Assembly: GCA_024276075.1 (NCBI GenBank)
Contig: JAJRXX010000017.1
Location: 19,186-83,185 of the forward strand
Direction: 5' to 3'
Origin: Planctomycetota bacterium
GTDB lineage: Bacteria; Planctomycetota; Phycisphaerae; Phycisphaerales; Phycisphaeraceae
DNA length: 64,000 bases
The position numbers and the translations under genes were made by a program. This document shows, piece by piece, positions 27,577 through 36,426 of the stretch (positions are counted from its first letter, which is position 1; each line of letters opens with the position of its first letter). The notes beneath the pieces were generated by a model. The model was not told the DNA's origin. It was given only the letters and a program-made list of their open reading frames with translations, and did not search any database.

Positions 27577-28191
27577 ATGGACGACCTGATCCAACAGTTC
27601 ATGACGCACCTGCCATATCTGGGCGTGGTGCTGGTGCTCCTAGCCAGCGGGTTCGGCGCACCGATCCCCGAGGACCTGCCATTGATCGTGGGGGGGTATC
27701 TCTGCGGGATAGGCAAAGCGAAGATCGGGATCATGATTCCGGTGGTGTTTGTGGCCGTGCTAGGCGCTGACCTGATCGTCTATTTTCTGGGACGCCGGTA
27801 CGGACACCATGTCCCCAGGCTGCCCCTGCTGCGTCACTACCTCAGTGAGTCGCGGCTGGCCAAAGCGGAAATATCATTCCACAAGCATGGCGGGAAGACG
27901 CTATTCCTGGCGAGGTTTATGCCCGGCCTACGCGCACCGATCTATTTCAGCGCCGGCGCGTTTAAGCTACCGTTTTGGAAGATGCTCGCTTTCGATGGGT
28001 CCGCAGCACTGCTGAGCGTGCCGATTTGGCTGCTGGTGCCGTACTACTTCGCAGAGAAAGTCAATATCCAGACGCTCTTCAGTTGGTCGTTCACTACGCA
28101 GGTCATGGTCGCAATGATAATCGTCTTAATCCTGGCCGGAGCCTTGGGATGGCGGTTTTGGCGACGACGCAAGCTTGCATCCGCCGGGTGA
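27577..28191 (+). CDS. DedA family membrane protein
   Basis: 204 residues from ATG 27577; an earlier in-frame start at 27481 would add a polar 32-residue leader and is unlikely. VTT/DedA signature: E-x-(x)-PIPEDLPLIVGGYL in the first re-entrant loop, GRRYGHHVPRL, the conserved R-F-(x)-PGLRAPIYFSAGAFKLPFWKML, and a C-terminal membrane helix with an RRRK tail. DedA proteins are inner-membrane proteins, several shown to be polyprenyl-phosphate or phospholipid flippases in other bacteria. It is followed after 17-65 bases by the PLP-homeostasis gene on the same strand. Confidence 0.92.
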   Translation: MDDLIQQFMTHLPYLGVVLVLLASGFGAPIPEDLPLIVGGYLCGIGKAKIGIMIPVVFVAVLGADLIVYFLGRRYGHHVPRLPLLRHYLSESRLAKAEISFHKHGGKTLFLARFMPGLRAPIYFSAGAFKLPFWKMLAFDGSAALLSVPIWLLVPYYFAEKVNIQTLFSWSFTTQVMVAMIIVLILAGALGWRFWRRRKLASAG

Positions 28192-28256
28192 TAACATATT
28201 CTTAGTTTATGGTAACTACTCAGATTGCAGGAGCACGACGAAAGCCTTCGACACCC

Positions 28257-29015
28257 ATGAACGTCCGCGACGCCTACCGTCGCGTTGCCGATCGGGTGGC
28301 GCAAGCAGCCGAGAGGTCCGGCAGGACGTCTAAAAGTGTCCTGACCATCGCGGTCACCAAGACCGCTAGCCCCGATCAGATACGCACACTCGTCGAGATG
28401 GGCCACAAGGACTTTGCTGAGAGCCGGGTCCAGCAACTCACTCAGCGTACCGCGGCGATTGAGGAGTTCGTTTCGAGGAAGCGCACCCTCGCCGGCGCCA
28501 AGGCCAATTCGTCCACCCCCAACGACCACCCCAGTGTCCGCTGGCACATGATCGGTCACCTCCAGCGCAACAAGGTCAAGCAGGTCGTCCCGCTCGTGCA
28601 GCTAATCCACAGCATCGATAGCCTACGCTTAGCTGAAGAAGTCCACACATACGCCGCTCGTGTTGATCGCGTTGTTGATATCCTGATCCAAGTCAACACC
28701 ACCAGCGATTCCACCAAATTCGGCGTCGCAGCGCCCGCGGTCATTCATCTCGCCGAGCAGATCGACACCATGCTCCACCTGAGGCTCCGGGGCCTGATGG
28801 TGATGGCGCCCCGCAGTGAAAACCCTGAAGACTCACGCGATACCTTCGCACGCACAGCCGATATCCTCAGCGAGATGCATACAGCCAAAATCGGCGGTTC
28901 TAATTGCAAGATCCTCTCGATGGGCATGTCCGACGACTTTGAGATCGCCATCGAGGAGGGCGCGAACGTGATTCGGCTGGGTAGATCGATCTTCGGAGAT
29001 GTAGACAGCGGCTAG
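28257..29015 (+). CDS. YggS/PROSC family PLP homeostasis protein
   Basis: 252 residues from ATG 28257; ATG 28209 in frame would add 16 residues. The PLP-binding lysine is in LTIAVTKTASPDQI; FAESRVQQL, RWHMIGHLQRNKVKQ, IHSIDSLRLAEEV, GLMVMAPRSENPE and the phosphate loop LSMGMSDDFEIAIEEGANVIRLG match the family throughout. An acidic/polar insertion (about 80-100) lengthens the region after the first barrel strands. It binds and buffers pyridoxal phosphate. Its TAG stop (29013-29015) consists of the TA flank and first G of an adjoining family C element. Confidence 0.93.
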   Translation: MNVRDAYRRVADRVAQAAERSGRTSKSVLTIAVTKTASPDQIRTLVEMGHKDFAESRVQQLTQRTAAIEEFVSRKRTLAGAKANSSTPNDHPSVRWHMIGHLQRNKVKQVVPLVQLIHSIDSLRLAEEVHTYAARVDRVVDILIQVNTTSDSTKFGVAAPAVIHLAEQIDTMLHLRLRGLMVMAPRSENPEDSRDTFARTADILSEMHTAKIGGSNCKILSMGMSDDFEIAIEEGANVIRLGRSIFGDVDSG

Positions 29016-29141
29016 AGCATTTTCGTTTTTGATCGCAACAGATTCCCACAACGAGCCGCGACCGTAAGGGGGCGGTCCCGCATGAAAGAGAGTATCGATC
29101 GTCAAGCCGTACTGCCGTACACGAAACTGAAAAATGCTCTA
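29013..29141. repeat. Family C palindromic element, long-ended subtype
   Basis: Ends GAGCATTTTCGTTTTTGATC and the inverted CGAAACTGAAAAATGCTC between TA; core ACGAGCCGCGACCGTAAGGG GGCGG. The right half (AGAGAGTATCGATCGTCAAG and following) is shared with the copy at 44071-44280. It provides the last base of the preceding stop codon. Confidence 0.8.
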
Positions 29142-29427
29142 AGTTGTCATCTCGACGAGCTGTCTGATTTGCTTTGGTTTCCGTTCCGTACCTCTTAGAA
29201 TCAGAATATATTCTGCTTTACCAATTACCATAAGTATTGTCCTACTGTCCTTGACCGCGGGATCAGATGTTAAAAATGTTTATAGATATGCGACGCGGTC
29301 AAACATACGCGGATGTGTATTGGGTTCCACCGGTTGCTGTGGCAGACCGATTTAATGATGGAAGGTGCGGCAGGCTATCCGTGTTCGGCTGCTACGGTAT
29401 GATGATCCGGTAAAACATCGAGAAATC

Positions 29428-30726
29428 ATGTCGACACAAGCCCACACCAAGTCGGCGGCAGGGGACGACGGATCATCGGCCCACAAGATGCAGCAGATTA
29501 CCTGTACCCAATGTGATCGCACGGTCGATGTTCCCGTCGGTGATCCGTTTAGCACCGTCGAATGCCCCGGCTGCGGCACAGCGATCGCCGTACCCGCTCA
29601 GATTGACCAGTTCCAACTGCTGCGCGTGATCGGTCGTGGGGCGATGGGGCAGGTGTTCCAGGCCTTCGACCACAAGCTGGGCCGGCAGGTCGCGATCAAG
29701 GTCGTCCGCCATCAAGCCGCCGACAGTGACGAGGCATCAGTCAACGCATCCCTCGAAGAGGCGCGCGCCCTGGCGGCGCTGAGTCACCCCAACGTCGTGC
29801 AGGTCTACGCCGTCGAGCAAAAAGACAGCCAACCTTACATCGTCATGGAAATGGTCGAGGGGCAACGCCTCGACGAGATCATCAGCGAACAGTCTCCGCT
29901 CGACGAAGCCCGTGTCTTACAGATCGCCATCGACGTCGCCAAAGGCCTACGCGCCGCAGACGGTGTGAGCCTGGTGCACGGCGACGTTAAACCCGCCAAT
30001 ATCCTTTTAACCCCACAGGGTGTCGTCAAGCTCGTCGACTTCGGCGTCGCGCGATTCCCCGAACGCATCGAAGACCCCAAGTACCTCGGCACGCCCCAAT
30101 ACGTCGCTCCCGAGGTCGTTCGCAAGCAACCGATCGACCACCGCGCCGATCAGTTCAGCCTCGGCGCCACGATCTACCACGCGCTGTCGGGTCGGCTGCC
30201 GTTCCGGGGCCAAACCGTTGAGCAAGTCCTACGCGCGAGGCTCGACTCGCAGCCCCCCGGCCTGCGGCAGGTACGCACCGATCTGCACGAGCAGACCGAG
30301 GCCATCGTGTGGCACATGCTTCACCCCGATCCCCAGCAGCGCTACGCGACCCATGACGATTTATTGGAAGCTCTCGAAGGTGCGTTGGAAGCCACGCTTC
30401 GGGGGCCCGCCGAGCCGAATGTCGTCGACCTCAGCCAAGCCGCCCAGACCGCCCGACGCACCAAGCGCCGCCGAAAGGTCAAAGCCAAAACCGCTCGCCG
30501 CCCGCTCATCTATATGCTCCTGGCGTTGCTCTTGATCGCCGCATGGATCGCCGGCGTCTTATGGTGGAACGCTTCGCAAAAGCAACTGCTCGATGACTAT
30601 AGCCAGATAATCCCTCCTAAGACGCACCGCAATACGCCGCAATCTGGTCAGCCGGAACGTAATCCAATCGACGGCGTGCGGTCGCCCCAGAACAGTGCGC
30701 CGCCTACAGCGAAACCGCCGGGCTGA
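29428..30726 (+). CDS. Ser/Thr protein kinase with N-terminal zinc ribbon and C-terminal membrane helix
   Basis: 432 residues from ATG 29428; an upstream in-frame ATG at 29365 is less likely. A zinc ribbon (C26xxC29, C46xxC49) precedes a Hanks-type kinase domain (about 63-320): glycine loop IGRGAMGQVF, Lys91 in VAIKVV, catalytic loop VHGDVKPANILL (HGD instead of HRD, still with the catalytic Asp186), and DFG 204-206. A basic stretch (about 343-358) and a single membrane helix (about 359-380) follow, leaving a short Pro-rich C-terminal tail outside. No partner phosphatase or substrate gene adjoins it. Zinc-ribbon kinases are common in planctomycetes. Confidence 0.93.
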   Translation: MSTQAHTKSAAGDDGSSAHKMQQITCTQCDRTVDVPVGDPFSTVECPGCGTAIAVPAQIDQFQLLRVIGRGAMGQVFQAFDHKLGRQVAIKVVRHQAADSDEASVNASLEEARALAALSHPNVVQVYAVEQKDSQPYIVMEMVEGQRLDEIISEQSPLDEARVLQIAIDVAKGLRAADGVSLVHGDVKPANILLTPQGVVKLVDFGVARFPERIEDPKYLGTPQYVAPEVVRKQPIDHRADQFSLGATIYHALSGRLPFRGQTVEQVLRARLDSQPPGLRQVRTDLHEQTEAIVWHMLHPDPQQRYATHDDLLEALEGALEATLRGPAEPNVVDLSQAAQTARRTKRRRKVKAKTARRPLIYMLLALLLIAAWIAGVLWWNASQKQLLDDYSQIIPPKTHRNTPQSGQPERNPIDGVRSPQNSAPPTAKPPG

Positions 30727-30771
30727 CCTGTCTCCCGGTTCTAGGGGACTCGGCGCGGGCTTGCCCGCACT

Positions 30772-30876
30772 TAGAGCGTCTTCAATCTATGTGTCGTGTT
30801 CACTAACGAGCCGCGACCGTGAGGGAGCGGTCAATTTATTGTAACCAAACATTATAAATGCGTTGAAAACGCTTTA
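30772..30876. repeat. Family C palindromic element overlapping the priA stop codon
   Basis: Ends GAGCGTCTTCAATC and GTTGAAAACGCTT between TA; core ACGAGCCGCGACCGTGAGGG AGCGG. The right-hand TTA (30874-30876) is the complement of the priA TAA stop, so the element reaches into the last codon of priA. Confidence 0.75.
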
Positions 30877-33351
30877 AAGCAGCACGACCGGGTCGACGTC
30901 CACTGCCGTGTGTGCATCGGATCGCACCAAGCCCGCGTTGCGCAGCGTGGTCAGCAGCTTTTGGAGCCTAGATGCACCTGCGGGTTCCGGCGCGGTCAGC
31001 TCGATCTGTTGGCGATGAAACCCCGCCACCCGAGCGATCGGCGCAGGCATCGGACCACGCAACTGGACCGGCAATTCAAGTTGACCAATACTCGCCTCAA
31101 GGTGCCCCGCCAGTTTCTCCGCACGTGCTCGGCACGACTCAAAGTCCTGATCACGCACCACGATCCGCGCCATGCGCGACCACGGGGGCAGGCCGACTTC
31201 TCGGCGTAGCTCAATCTCACGCTTGGCAAACCCCTCGTAGTCATGTTTGCTTGCCAGCACGATCGCCGGGTCTTCGGGGTTGTAGCTCTGCACGACGACG
31301 GTGCCGACCTGTTTCGGGTCGCCCCGCCCCGCGCGACCCGCGACCTGCGAGATGAGCTGAAACGTCCGTTCCGACGCACGGAAATCGGGGATATGTAGCG
31401 ACGCGTCGGCTGCGATCACGCCCACCAGCCGGACGTTTGGAAAGTCCAGACCCTTGGCGATCATCTGCGTGCCCACCAGCACGTCCAACTCACCCCGACC
31501 AAACGCCTCCAACCCTCGCCGGTAGTCCCGGCCTGTGCGCATCGAGTCCGAGTCCATACGCAGCAACCGGATACCCGGGAGCTTGGCCTCTAGCTCCTCC
31601 TCCACACGCTGCGTGCCCACGCCAAACACCGTCACACGTTTACTGCACAGCGGGCATGAGCGGGGTAGCACCTGCTCAGCGCGGCAGTGGTGGCACCGAA
31701 GCACTCCGCCCGTGGGCAGGTTCTGGTCCTTGTGATACACCATCATCGCGTCGCAGTAGTCGCAGCACATCTGCCACCCACAGCGGTGGTCCGGGCAGGC
31801 GATGTAGTTCGCGTAGCCCCGCCGATTCAGAAGCAAAATCGCCTGAGAGCCGCTGTCGAGGGTGCCCTTTAGCGCCTGTTCGAGCCGTCGGCTAAGCAGG
31901 TGCACGTGGCCACGCCGCTCACGATCACGACGCTCCTGCTTCATGTCCACGACCTCCACCTTCGGCAGCTTCAGCCCCGCCACACGTGCAGGCAGTTGCA
32001 ACAGATGGTAACTACGTTTGGACGGGTTCCGATCACCCTCTGCAGAGGCGTCGCCGCTGCGTGTCGCGTTAAAATAACTCTCCAGGCTTGGCGTCGCGGA
32101 GCCCAGTACCACCGGGATACCCAATAGCTGTCCGCGCTTGATCGCCACGTCTCGGCCGTGGTACCGAGGCAGTTGGTCCTGTTTGTAGCTCGCGTCGTGT
32201 TCCTCGTCGACGATGATCACGACTACACGGGGCAGCGGAGCGAACACCGCCGACCTGGCCCCCACGACGATCCTCGCCTCGCCGCTTCGGATGCGGCGCC
32301 ACTGCTCGTGACGCTGGCTCGCCGTGAGCCCCGAGTGCAGCGCCGCCACCGAGTCGAACCGATCGATAAACCGCGCAACCGTCTGACCCGTTAACGCGAT
32401 CTCCGGCACCAGTACAATCGCCCCTGGTGCGTCGGGGGCCATGCCGACCGATCCGCCCGCTGTTACACGCGGATCACCGTCGGCCGCGCCTTGGTGCCCA
32501 CCTGTCCCCGCGTCGCCGCCATTGATTCCCAGCGCATGCTCGATTACGCGCAGGTACACCTCCGTCTTGCCGCTGCCCGTCACCCCGTGCAGCAAATGCA
32601 CGCTAAAACCGTTGTGCACGTGGTCCGCCAGCCGCTCGACCGCCAAGCGTTGCCCTTCGGTCAACTCAAATTCGGTAGCCGCTTTCGCCGCCATAGGTGC
32701 GGGGGGCTCGATCACGCCCTGCACCGTCGTCTCCTGCTTCGTGGTCAGCAATCCCTTTTCAATCAACTGCTTCACCGGCCCGACCGTCCGTGCGCCTGCT
32801 AGCCGCGTCAGGTCTTTGATCTCGACCCACGCCTTGCCTCGCTCAACCTCACCATTGAGCGCCTCCACCACCGCGCGTTGGAGTTTCGTGATCTTGGGTG
32901 AGTCTTTTACCGTTTCCGTTTCGTTCAGGCCCACCAGTGTCTGCGTTACCCGACCCGTCCCATGTCGCACCGCAGCAGGCAGCATGGACCCGAACACCAT
33001 CCCCAGCGGGCAGCAGTAGTACCCCGCCATCCACCGCGCCAGTTCGATCAAATCAGGTGGCAGCGAGATCCCCGACGGGTCACGCGCGATGATCGGCTTG
33101 ATCCGCGCCGCCGATACACGTTTTGCTTTGACGAACGTCTCGCACTGGTCCGCCACCGTCACCACGTGCCCAGCGACTTTTTTATTGAACTTCCCCAGCG
33201 GCACGATCACACGCTCGCCCACGCGCAGATCGTCCAGCGTCTGGGGGATCGCGTACGTCAGCCCGTCCGGCGCCAGATCGATACCCTGCTCCAGTGCCAC
33301 CTGTGCGTAGCCAGCCATCGGCTCCCGCTGTGTCTCAAATAACTGCTCCAT
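30874..33351 (-). CDS. priA: Primosomal protein N' (replication restart helicase PriA)
   Basis: 825 residues from ATG 33351; the open frame continues 70 codons upstream, but that part is low-complexity and overlaps the divergent mutS start, so it is rejected. N-terminal 3' DNA-binding domain (AQVALEQG, GERVIVPLGKFNKK), Walker A GVTGSGKTEVYLR, Walker B VDEEHDASYKQ, helicase motifs GSATPSLESY and QVAGRAGRGDPKQ, and a cysteine-rich zinc domain (CPDHRCGWQMCCDYC, LRCHHCR, CPLC). It restarts stalled forks. An insertion of about 30 Gly/Asp/Pro-rich residues follows the Walker A helix. Divergent from mutS with about 100 bases between. Confidence 0.96.
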   Translation of the reverse strand: MEQLFETQREPMAGYAQVALEQGIDLAPDGLTYAIPQTLDDLRVGERVIVPLGKFNKKVAGHVVTVADQCETFVKAKRVSAARIKPIIARDPSGISLPPDLIELARWMAGYYCCPLGMVFGSMLPAAVRHGTGRVTQTLVGLNETETVKDSPKITKLQRAVVEALNGEVERGKAWVEIKDLTRLAGARTVGPVKQLIEKGLLTTKQETTVQGVIEPPAPMAAKAATEFELTEGQRLAVERLADHVHNGFSVHLLHGVTGSGKTEVYLRVIEHALGINGGDAGTGGHQGAADGDPRVTAGGSVGMAPDAPGAIVLVPEIALTGQTVARFIDRFDSVAALHSGLTASQRHEQWRRIRSGEARIVVGARSAVFAPLPRVVVIIVDEEHDASYKQDQLPRYHGRDVAIKRGQLLGIPVVLGSATPSLESYFNATRSGDASAEGDRNPSKRSYHLLQLPARVAGLKLPKVEVVDMKQERRDRERRGHVHLLSRRLEQALKGTLDSGSQAILLLNRRGYANYIACPDHRCGWQMCCDYCDAMMVYHKDQNLPTGGVLRCHHCRAEQVLPRSCPLCSKRVTVFGVGTQRVEEELEAKLPGIRLLRMDSDSMRTGRDYRRGLEAFGRGELDVLVGTQMIAKGLDFPNVRLVGVIAADASLHIPDFRASERTFQLISQVAGRAGRGDPKQVGTVVVQSYNPEDPAIVLASKHDYEGFAKREIELRREVGLPPWSRMARIVVRDQDFESCRARAEKLAGHLEASIGQLELPVQLRGPMPAPIARVAGFHRQQIELTAPEPAGASRLQKLLTTLRNAGLVRSDAHTAVDVDPVVLL

Positions 33352-33451
33352 AGACACATCATACGCTTCGGCCTCCTTTTGCCTGTGGTTTTGCCCACCG
33401 ATTCTCACCCCACGCCCACGTTGGTCTGGCCATTGAGATATATTGGGCCCC

Positions 33452-36175
33452 GTGGAAACCACGACGACCCTACCCACCAAAGGCACAAAAAAGCCCGCGC
33501 CGCCCGCGCCGCAGCCTCCGGTCAAAGCCGACGCGCCCCCCAGTTCCGTCACGCCCGCCATGCGCCAGTTCCACCGGTTTAAACAGGAGCACCCCGATTG
33601 CGTGCTGTTTTTTCGTATGGGCGACTTCTATGAAATGTTCTACGACGACGCCAAGCTCGCCAACAAGGTCATGGGCGTCACACTCACGCAGCGTAGCGCA
33701 GGTGTACCCATGGCCGGTGTGCCGTACCACAGCGTCGATGGCTATCTCCGCCGCATGATCCAGGCCGGCTACCGCGTCGCTGTCTGCGACCAGATGGAAG
33801 ACGCATCCCAAGCCAAAGGCGTCGTCCGGCGCGAGGTCACCCGCGTCATCACGCCCGGCACACTCACCGACGAGTCGTTGCTCGACGAAGCCACCGAAAA
33901 CCCGCTTGCCGCCGTTGCGCTCCACCCCAAGCAGAACACAGCTTCCATCGCCTGGGCCGAGCTGAGCACCGGGTCGTTTTCGCTGATCACGGTCGACCAG
34001 AGCGAGGTGGCAGACGAGCTAGCACGCATCGCGCCGCGCGAGTTGCTCTACGCCCCAGCTAACGACACCGACCCGCCCGTCGGCATACTCAAAGACGTCC
34101 TCGATTTCCTCGAATGCGCATCGGTCAGCCGACCCCCGTGGCAGTTCCGTCCAGCCGAGGCTGTCGAAACGATCTGCAAACAATTCCAAGTCGTCACGCT
34201 CGAGGGGTTCGGCATGGCGCACGACGACCCAGCACTGGGCGCAGCCTCTGCGGTCGTGCACTACCTCCTGGAGACCCAAGCCCCCCGGGGCACAGACGAA
34301 CAGCCCGGTCGGCTCGCGCACCTCCAGCCGCCCAAGCGGTTTGCTCGTAGCGAGTACCTCGTCGTCGACCAGGCCTCGCTGCGTAGCCTGGAGATCGAGC
34401 GCACAATCCGGTCCGGCTCGACCGAAGGCAGCCTGCTTGGCGTCCTACAGGGTTGCGCTACCGCTATGGGCAAGCGCACCCTCCGCCACTGGCTGTGTTA
34501 CCCCTTGGCGCAACGTCAGCCCATTGAACAGCGCCAGCGCGTCGTCGAGGCGATGGTTGCGGACGATACCTTTCTCACACAGCTCACCGATACCCTCGAC
34601 GACGTGCAGGACGTCGAGCGCATCATTGCTCGGATCGCCGTCGGCCGCGCCACGCCCCGAGACCTCGTCGCGCTGGGCACCAGTGCCGCACAGGCGGACC
34701 TGCTGATCCAGCTCCTAGCCGATCGGCCCGCCGTCACGCCGTATCACGATCAGCTCACCCACGTTGCCGTTTCGCTCACCGAGCTCGCCCACGCCGTCGC
34801 CCACGCCTGCGTCGAGTCGCCTCCAGCTCACCTGCGCGAGGGCGGGTTGATCCGGGACGGGTTCGACGCTCAGCTCGACGAGTACCGCACGCTGCAGCGA
34901 GACAGCCACGCCTGGCTAGCCGATTACCAAAAACAACTCATCGAGCAGTCCGGCATCACCAGTCTCAAGGTCGGGTTCAACAAAGTCTTCGGCTACTACA
35001 TCGAGGTCACCGCCGCCAACAAGGACCGCGCACCCGACGATTGGACGCGCAAGCAGACGCTCAAAAACGCCGAACGCTACACCACGCCACAGCTAAAAGA
35101 GTTTGAACAAAAGGTGCTCAGTGCCGATCAGCGTGCCGTCGCCCGTGAGCAGGAGCTTTTCGCACAGCTTTGTGCCCAAGCCCAGCAGCACCTCCCGCCC
35201 CTGCGCAGCTTCGCTGGTGTCGTCGCCGAGTTGGACGTGCTCGCCTGCTTCGCCAAACGAGCCGTGCGCGCACGATACGTCAAGCCAACAATCGTCGATC
35301 AACCCGTGCTCGACCTCCGCGGAGCCCGTCACCCCGTGCTCGACCAATTGCTCGCCGACCGGTTTGTGCCCAACGACGCCACGCTCGGCTCCGCCGCCGA
35401 CTCGCAGCCCCGCGCCACCCTCGCATTGATCACAGGCCCGAACATGGCTGGTAAGTCCACGTTCATCCGCCAAGCGGCGCTGATCACACTCTTAGCACAC
35501 ACAGGCAGCTTCGTACCCGCCGACACCGCGACCATCGGCCTGTGCGACCGCATCTTCACACGCATCGGCGCCAGCGACGAGCTGCACGCGGGACAGTCCA
35601 CCTTCATGGTCGAGATGACCGAAGCCGCCAACATCTGCCACCACGCCACGCCCGCCAGCCTGGTCATCCTCGACGAGATCGGTCGGGGTACCAGCACGCT
35701 CGATGGGCTGAGCCTCGCCTGGGCCATCGCCGAGCACCTCGCCCAACGCGCCTGCCGCACGCTATTCGCCACGCACTACCACGAGCTGACCTCACTAGCC
35801 GACCGGTTTGAGAACGTGGCCAACCTCAACGTCACCGTCCGCGAGTGGAACGACCAGATCGTCTTCCTCCACCGCATCGTCCCGGGCGCCACCGACCGCA
35901 GCTACGGCATCCACGTCGCCAAGATTGCCGGCCTGCCCGACGTTGTGGTCCGCCGCGCCGATGAGCTGCTTGGCCAGCTCTCCGTGAGTCAAACCGCACA
36001 CGTACCCGCCACCACGAACCGTGCCAGCCGAAGCGACCCTCAGCTACCGTTGTTTACCGAGTACATCGACCACCCCGTGATCGACCGCATCCGCCAAGCC
36101 GACCTGGACGCACTGACCCCCATGGATGCCTTCGATCTGCTGCGCCGATTGAGAAGTGAAATCGACCACAAATAG
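33452..36175 (+). CDS. mutS: DNA mismatch repair protein MutS
   Basis: 907 residues if GTG 33452 is used; TTG 33443 is three codons earlier. A Pro/Lys/Ala-rich leader of about 30 residues precedes the mismatch-binding domain (HPDCVLFFRMGDFYEMFYDDA; the Phe-x-Glu mismatch reader is DFYEMF). Connector, core and clamp domains follow, then the ATPase: Walker A TGPNMAGKSTFIRQ, ASDELHAGQSTFMVEM, Walker B VILDEIGRGTSTLDG and ATHYHEL. The C-terminus ends with the short helical dimerisation region (MDAFDLLRRLRSEI). Divergent from priA. A family A repeat lies 37 bases after the stop. Confidence 0.97.
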   Translation: METTTTLPTKGTKKPAPPAPQPPVKADAPPSSVTPAMRQFHRFKQEHPDCVLFFRMGDFYEMFYDDAKLANKVMGVTLTQRSAGVPMAGVPYHSVDGYLRRMIQAGYRVAVCDQMEDASQAKGVVRREVTRVITPGTLTDESLLDEATENPLAAVALHPKQNTASIAWAELSTGSFSLITVDQSEVADELARIAPRELLYAPANDTDPPVGILKDVLDFLECASVSRPPWQFRPAEAVETICKQFQVVTLEGFGMAHDDPALGAASAVVHYLLETQAPRGTDEQPGRLAHLQPPKRFARSEYLVVDQASLRSLEIERTIRSGSTEGSLLGVLQGCATAMGKRTLRHWLCYPLAQRQPIEQRQRVVEAMVADDTFLTQLTDTLDDVQDVERIIARIAVGRATPRDLVALGTSAAQADLLIQLLADRPAVTPYHDQLTHVAVSLTELAHAVAHACVESPPAHLREGGLIRDGFDAQLDEYRTLQRDSHAWLADYQKQLIEQSGITSLKVGFNKVFGYYIEVTAANKDRAPDDWTRKQTLKNAERYTTPQLKEFEQKVLSADQRAVAREQELFAQLCAQAQQHLPPLRSFAGVVAELDVLACFAKRAVRARYVKPTIVDQPVLDLRGARHPVLDQLLADRFVPNDATLGSAADSQPRATLALITGPNMAGKSTFIRQAALITLLAHTGSFVPADTATIGLCDRIFTRIGASDELHAGQSTFMVEMTEAANICHHATPASLVILDEIGRGTSTLDGLSLAWAIAEHLAQRACRTLFATHYHELTSLADRFENVANLNVTVREWNDQIVFLHRIVPGATDRSYGIHVAKIAGLPDVVVRRADELLGQLSVSQTAHVPATTNRASRSDPQLPLFTEYIDHPVIDRIRQADLDALTPMDAFDLLRRLRSEIDHK

Positions 36176-36211
36176 TCTCGTTTGCTGGACTGGTCGCGGT
36201 GGCATCATGTT

Positions 36212-36337
36212 TAGAGCAACTGGCGTCATTAATCTTCATTGACCGGGTGGCACGGCTTGCTTGCAAGCCGTGAAATACAGATGTTTGTTACACTTACCAT
36301 CCAATCAAGATAAAAAATATTGACGCCAGTTGCTCTA
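36212..36337. repeat. Family A TA-flanked palindromic element, copy 3
   Basis: Nearly identical to copy 1: ends GAGCAACTGGCGTC and GACGCCAGTTGCTC, central hairpin CACGGCTTGC/GCAAGCCGTG, TA at both sides. It lies between mutS and the citrate synthase gene. Confidence 0.85.
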
Positions 36338-36426
36338 GCCTACGCAAAATGACTTCCGCCGCGCGGGTACATAGACGCGAACGTCAGTGGAGGTGGAATA
36401 AAAAAAAGACCGATAAGTTCCCTATT

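Noticed and set aside
33352..33561. N-terminal extension of PriA
   Set aside because: The open frame continues upstream but is Gly/Pro-rich, unlike any PriA, and would overlap the divergent mutS start; ATG 33351 is preferred.
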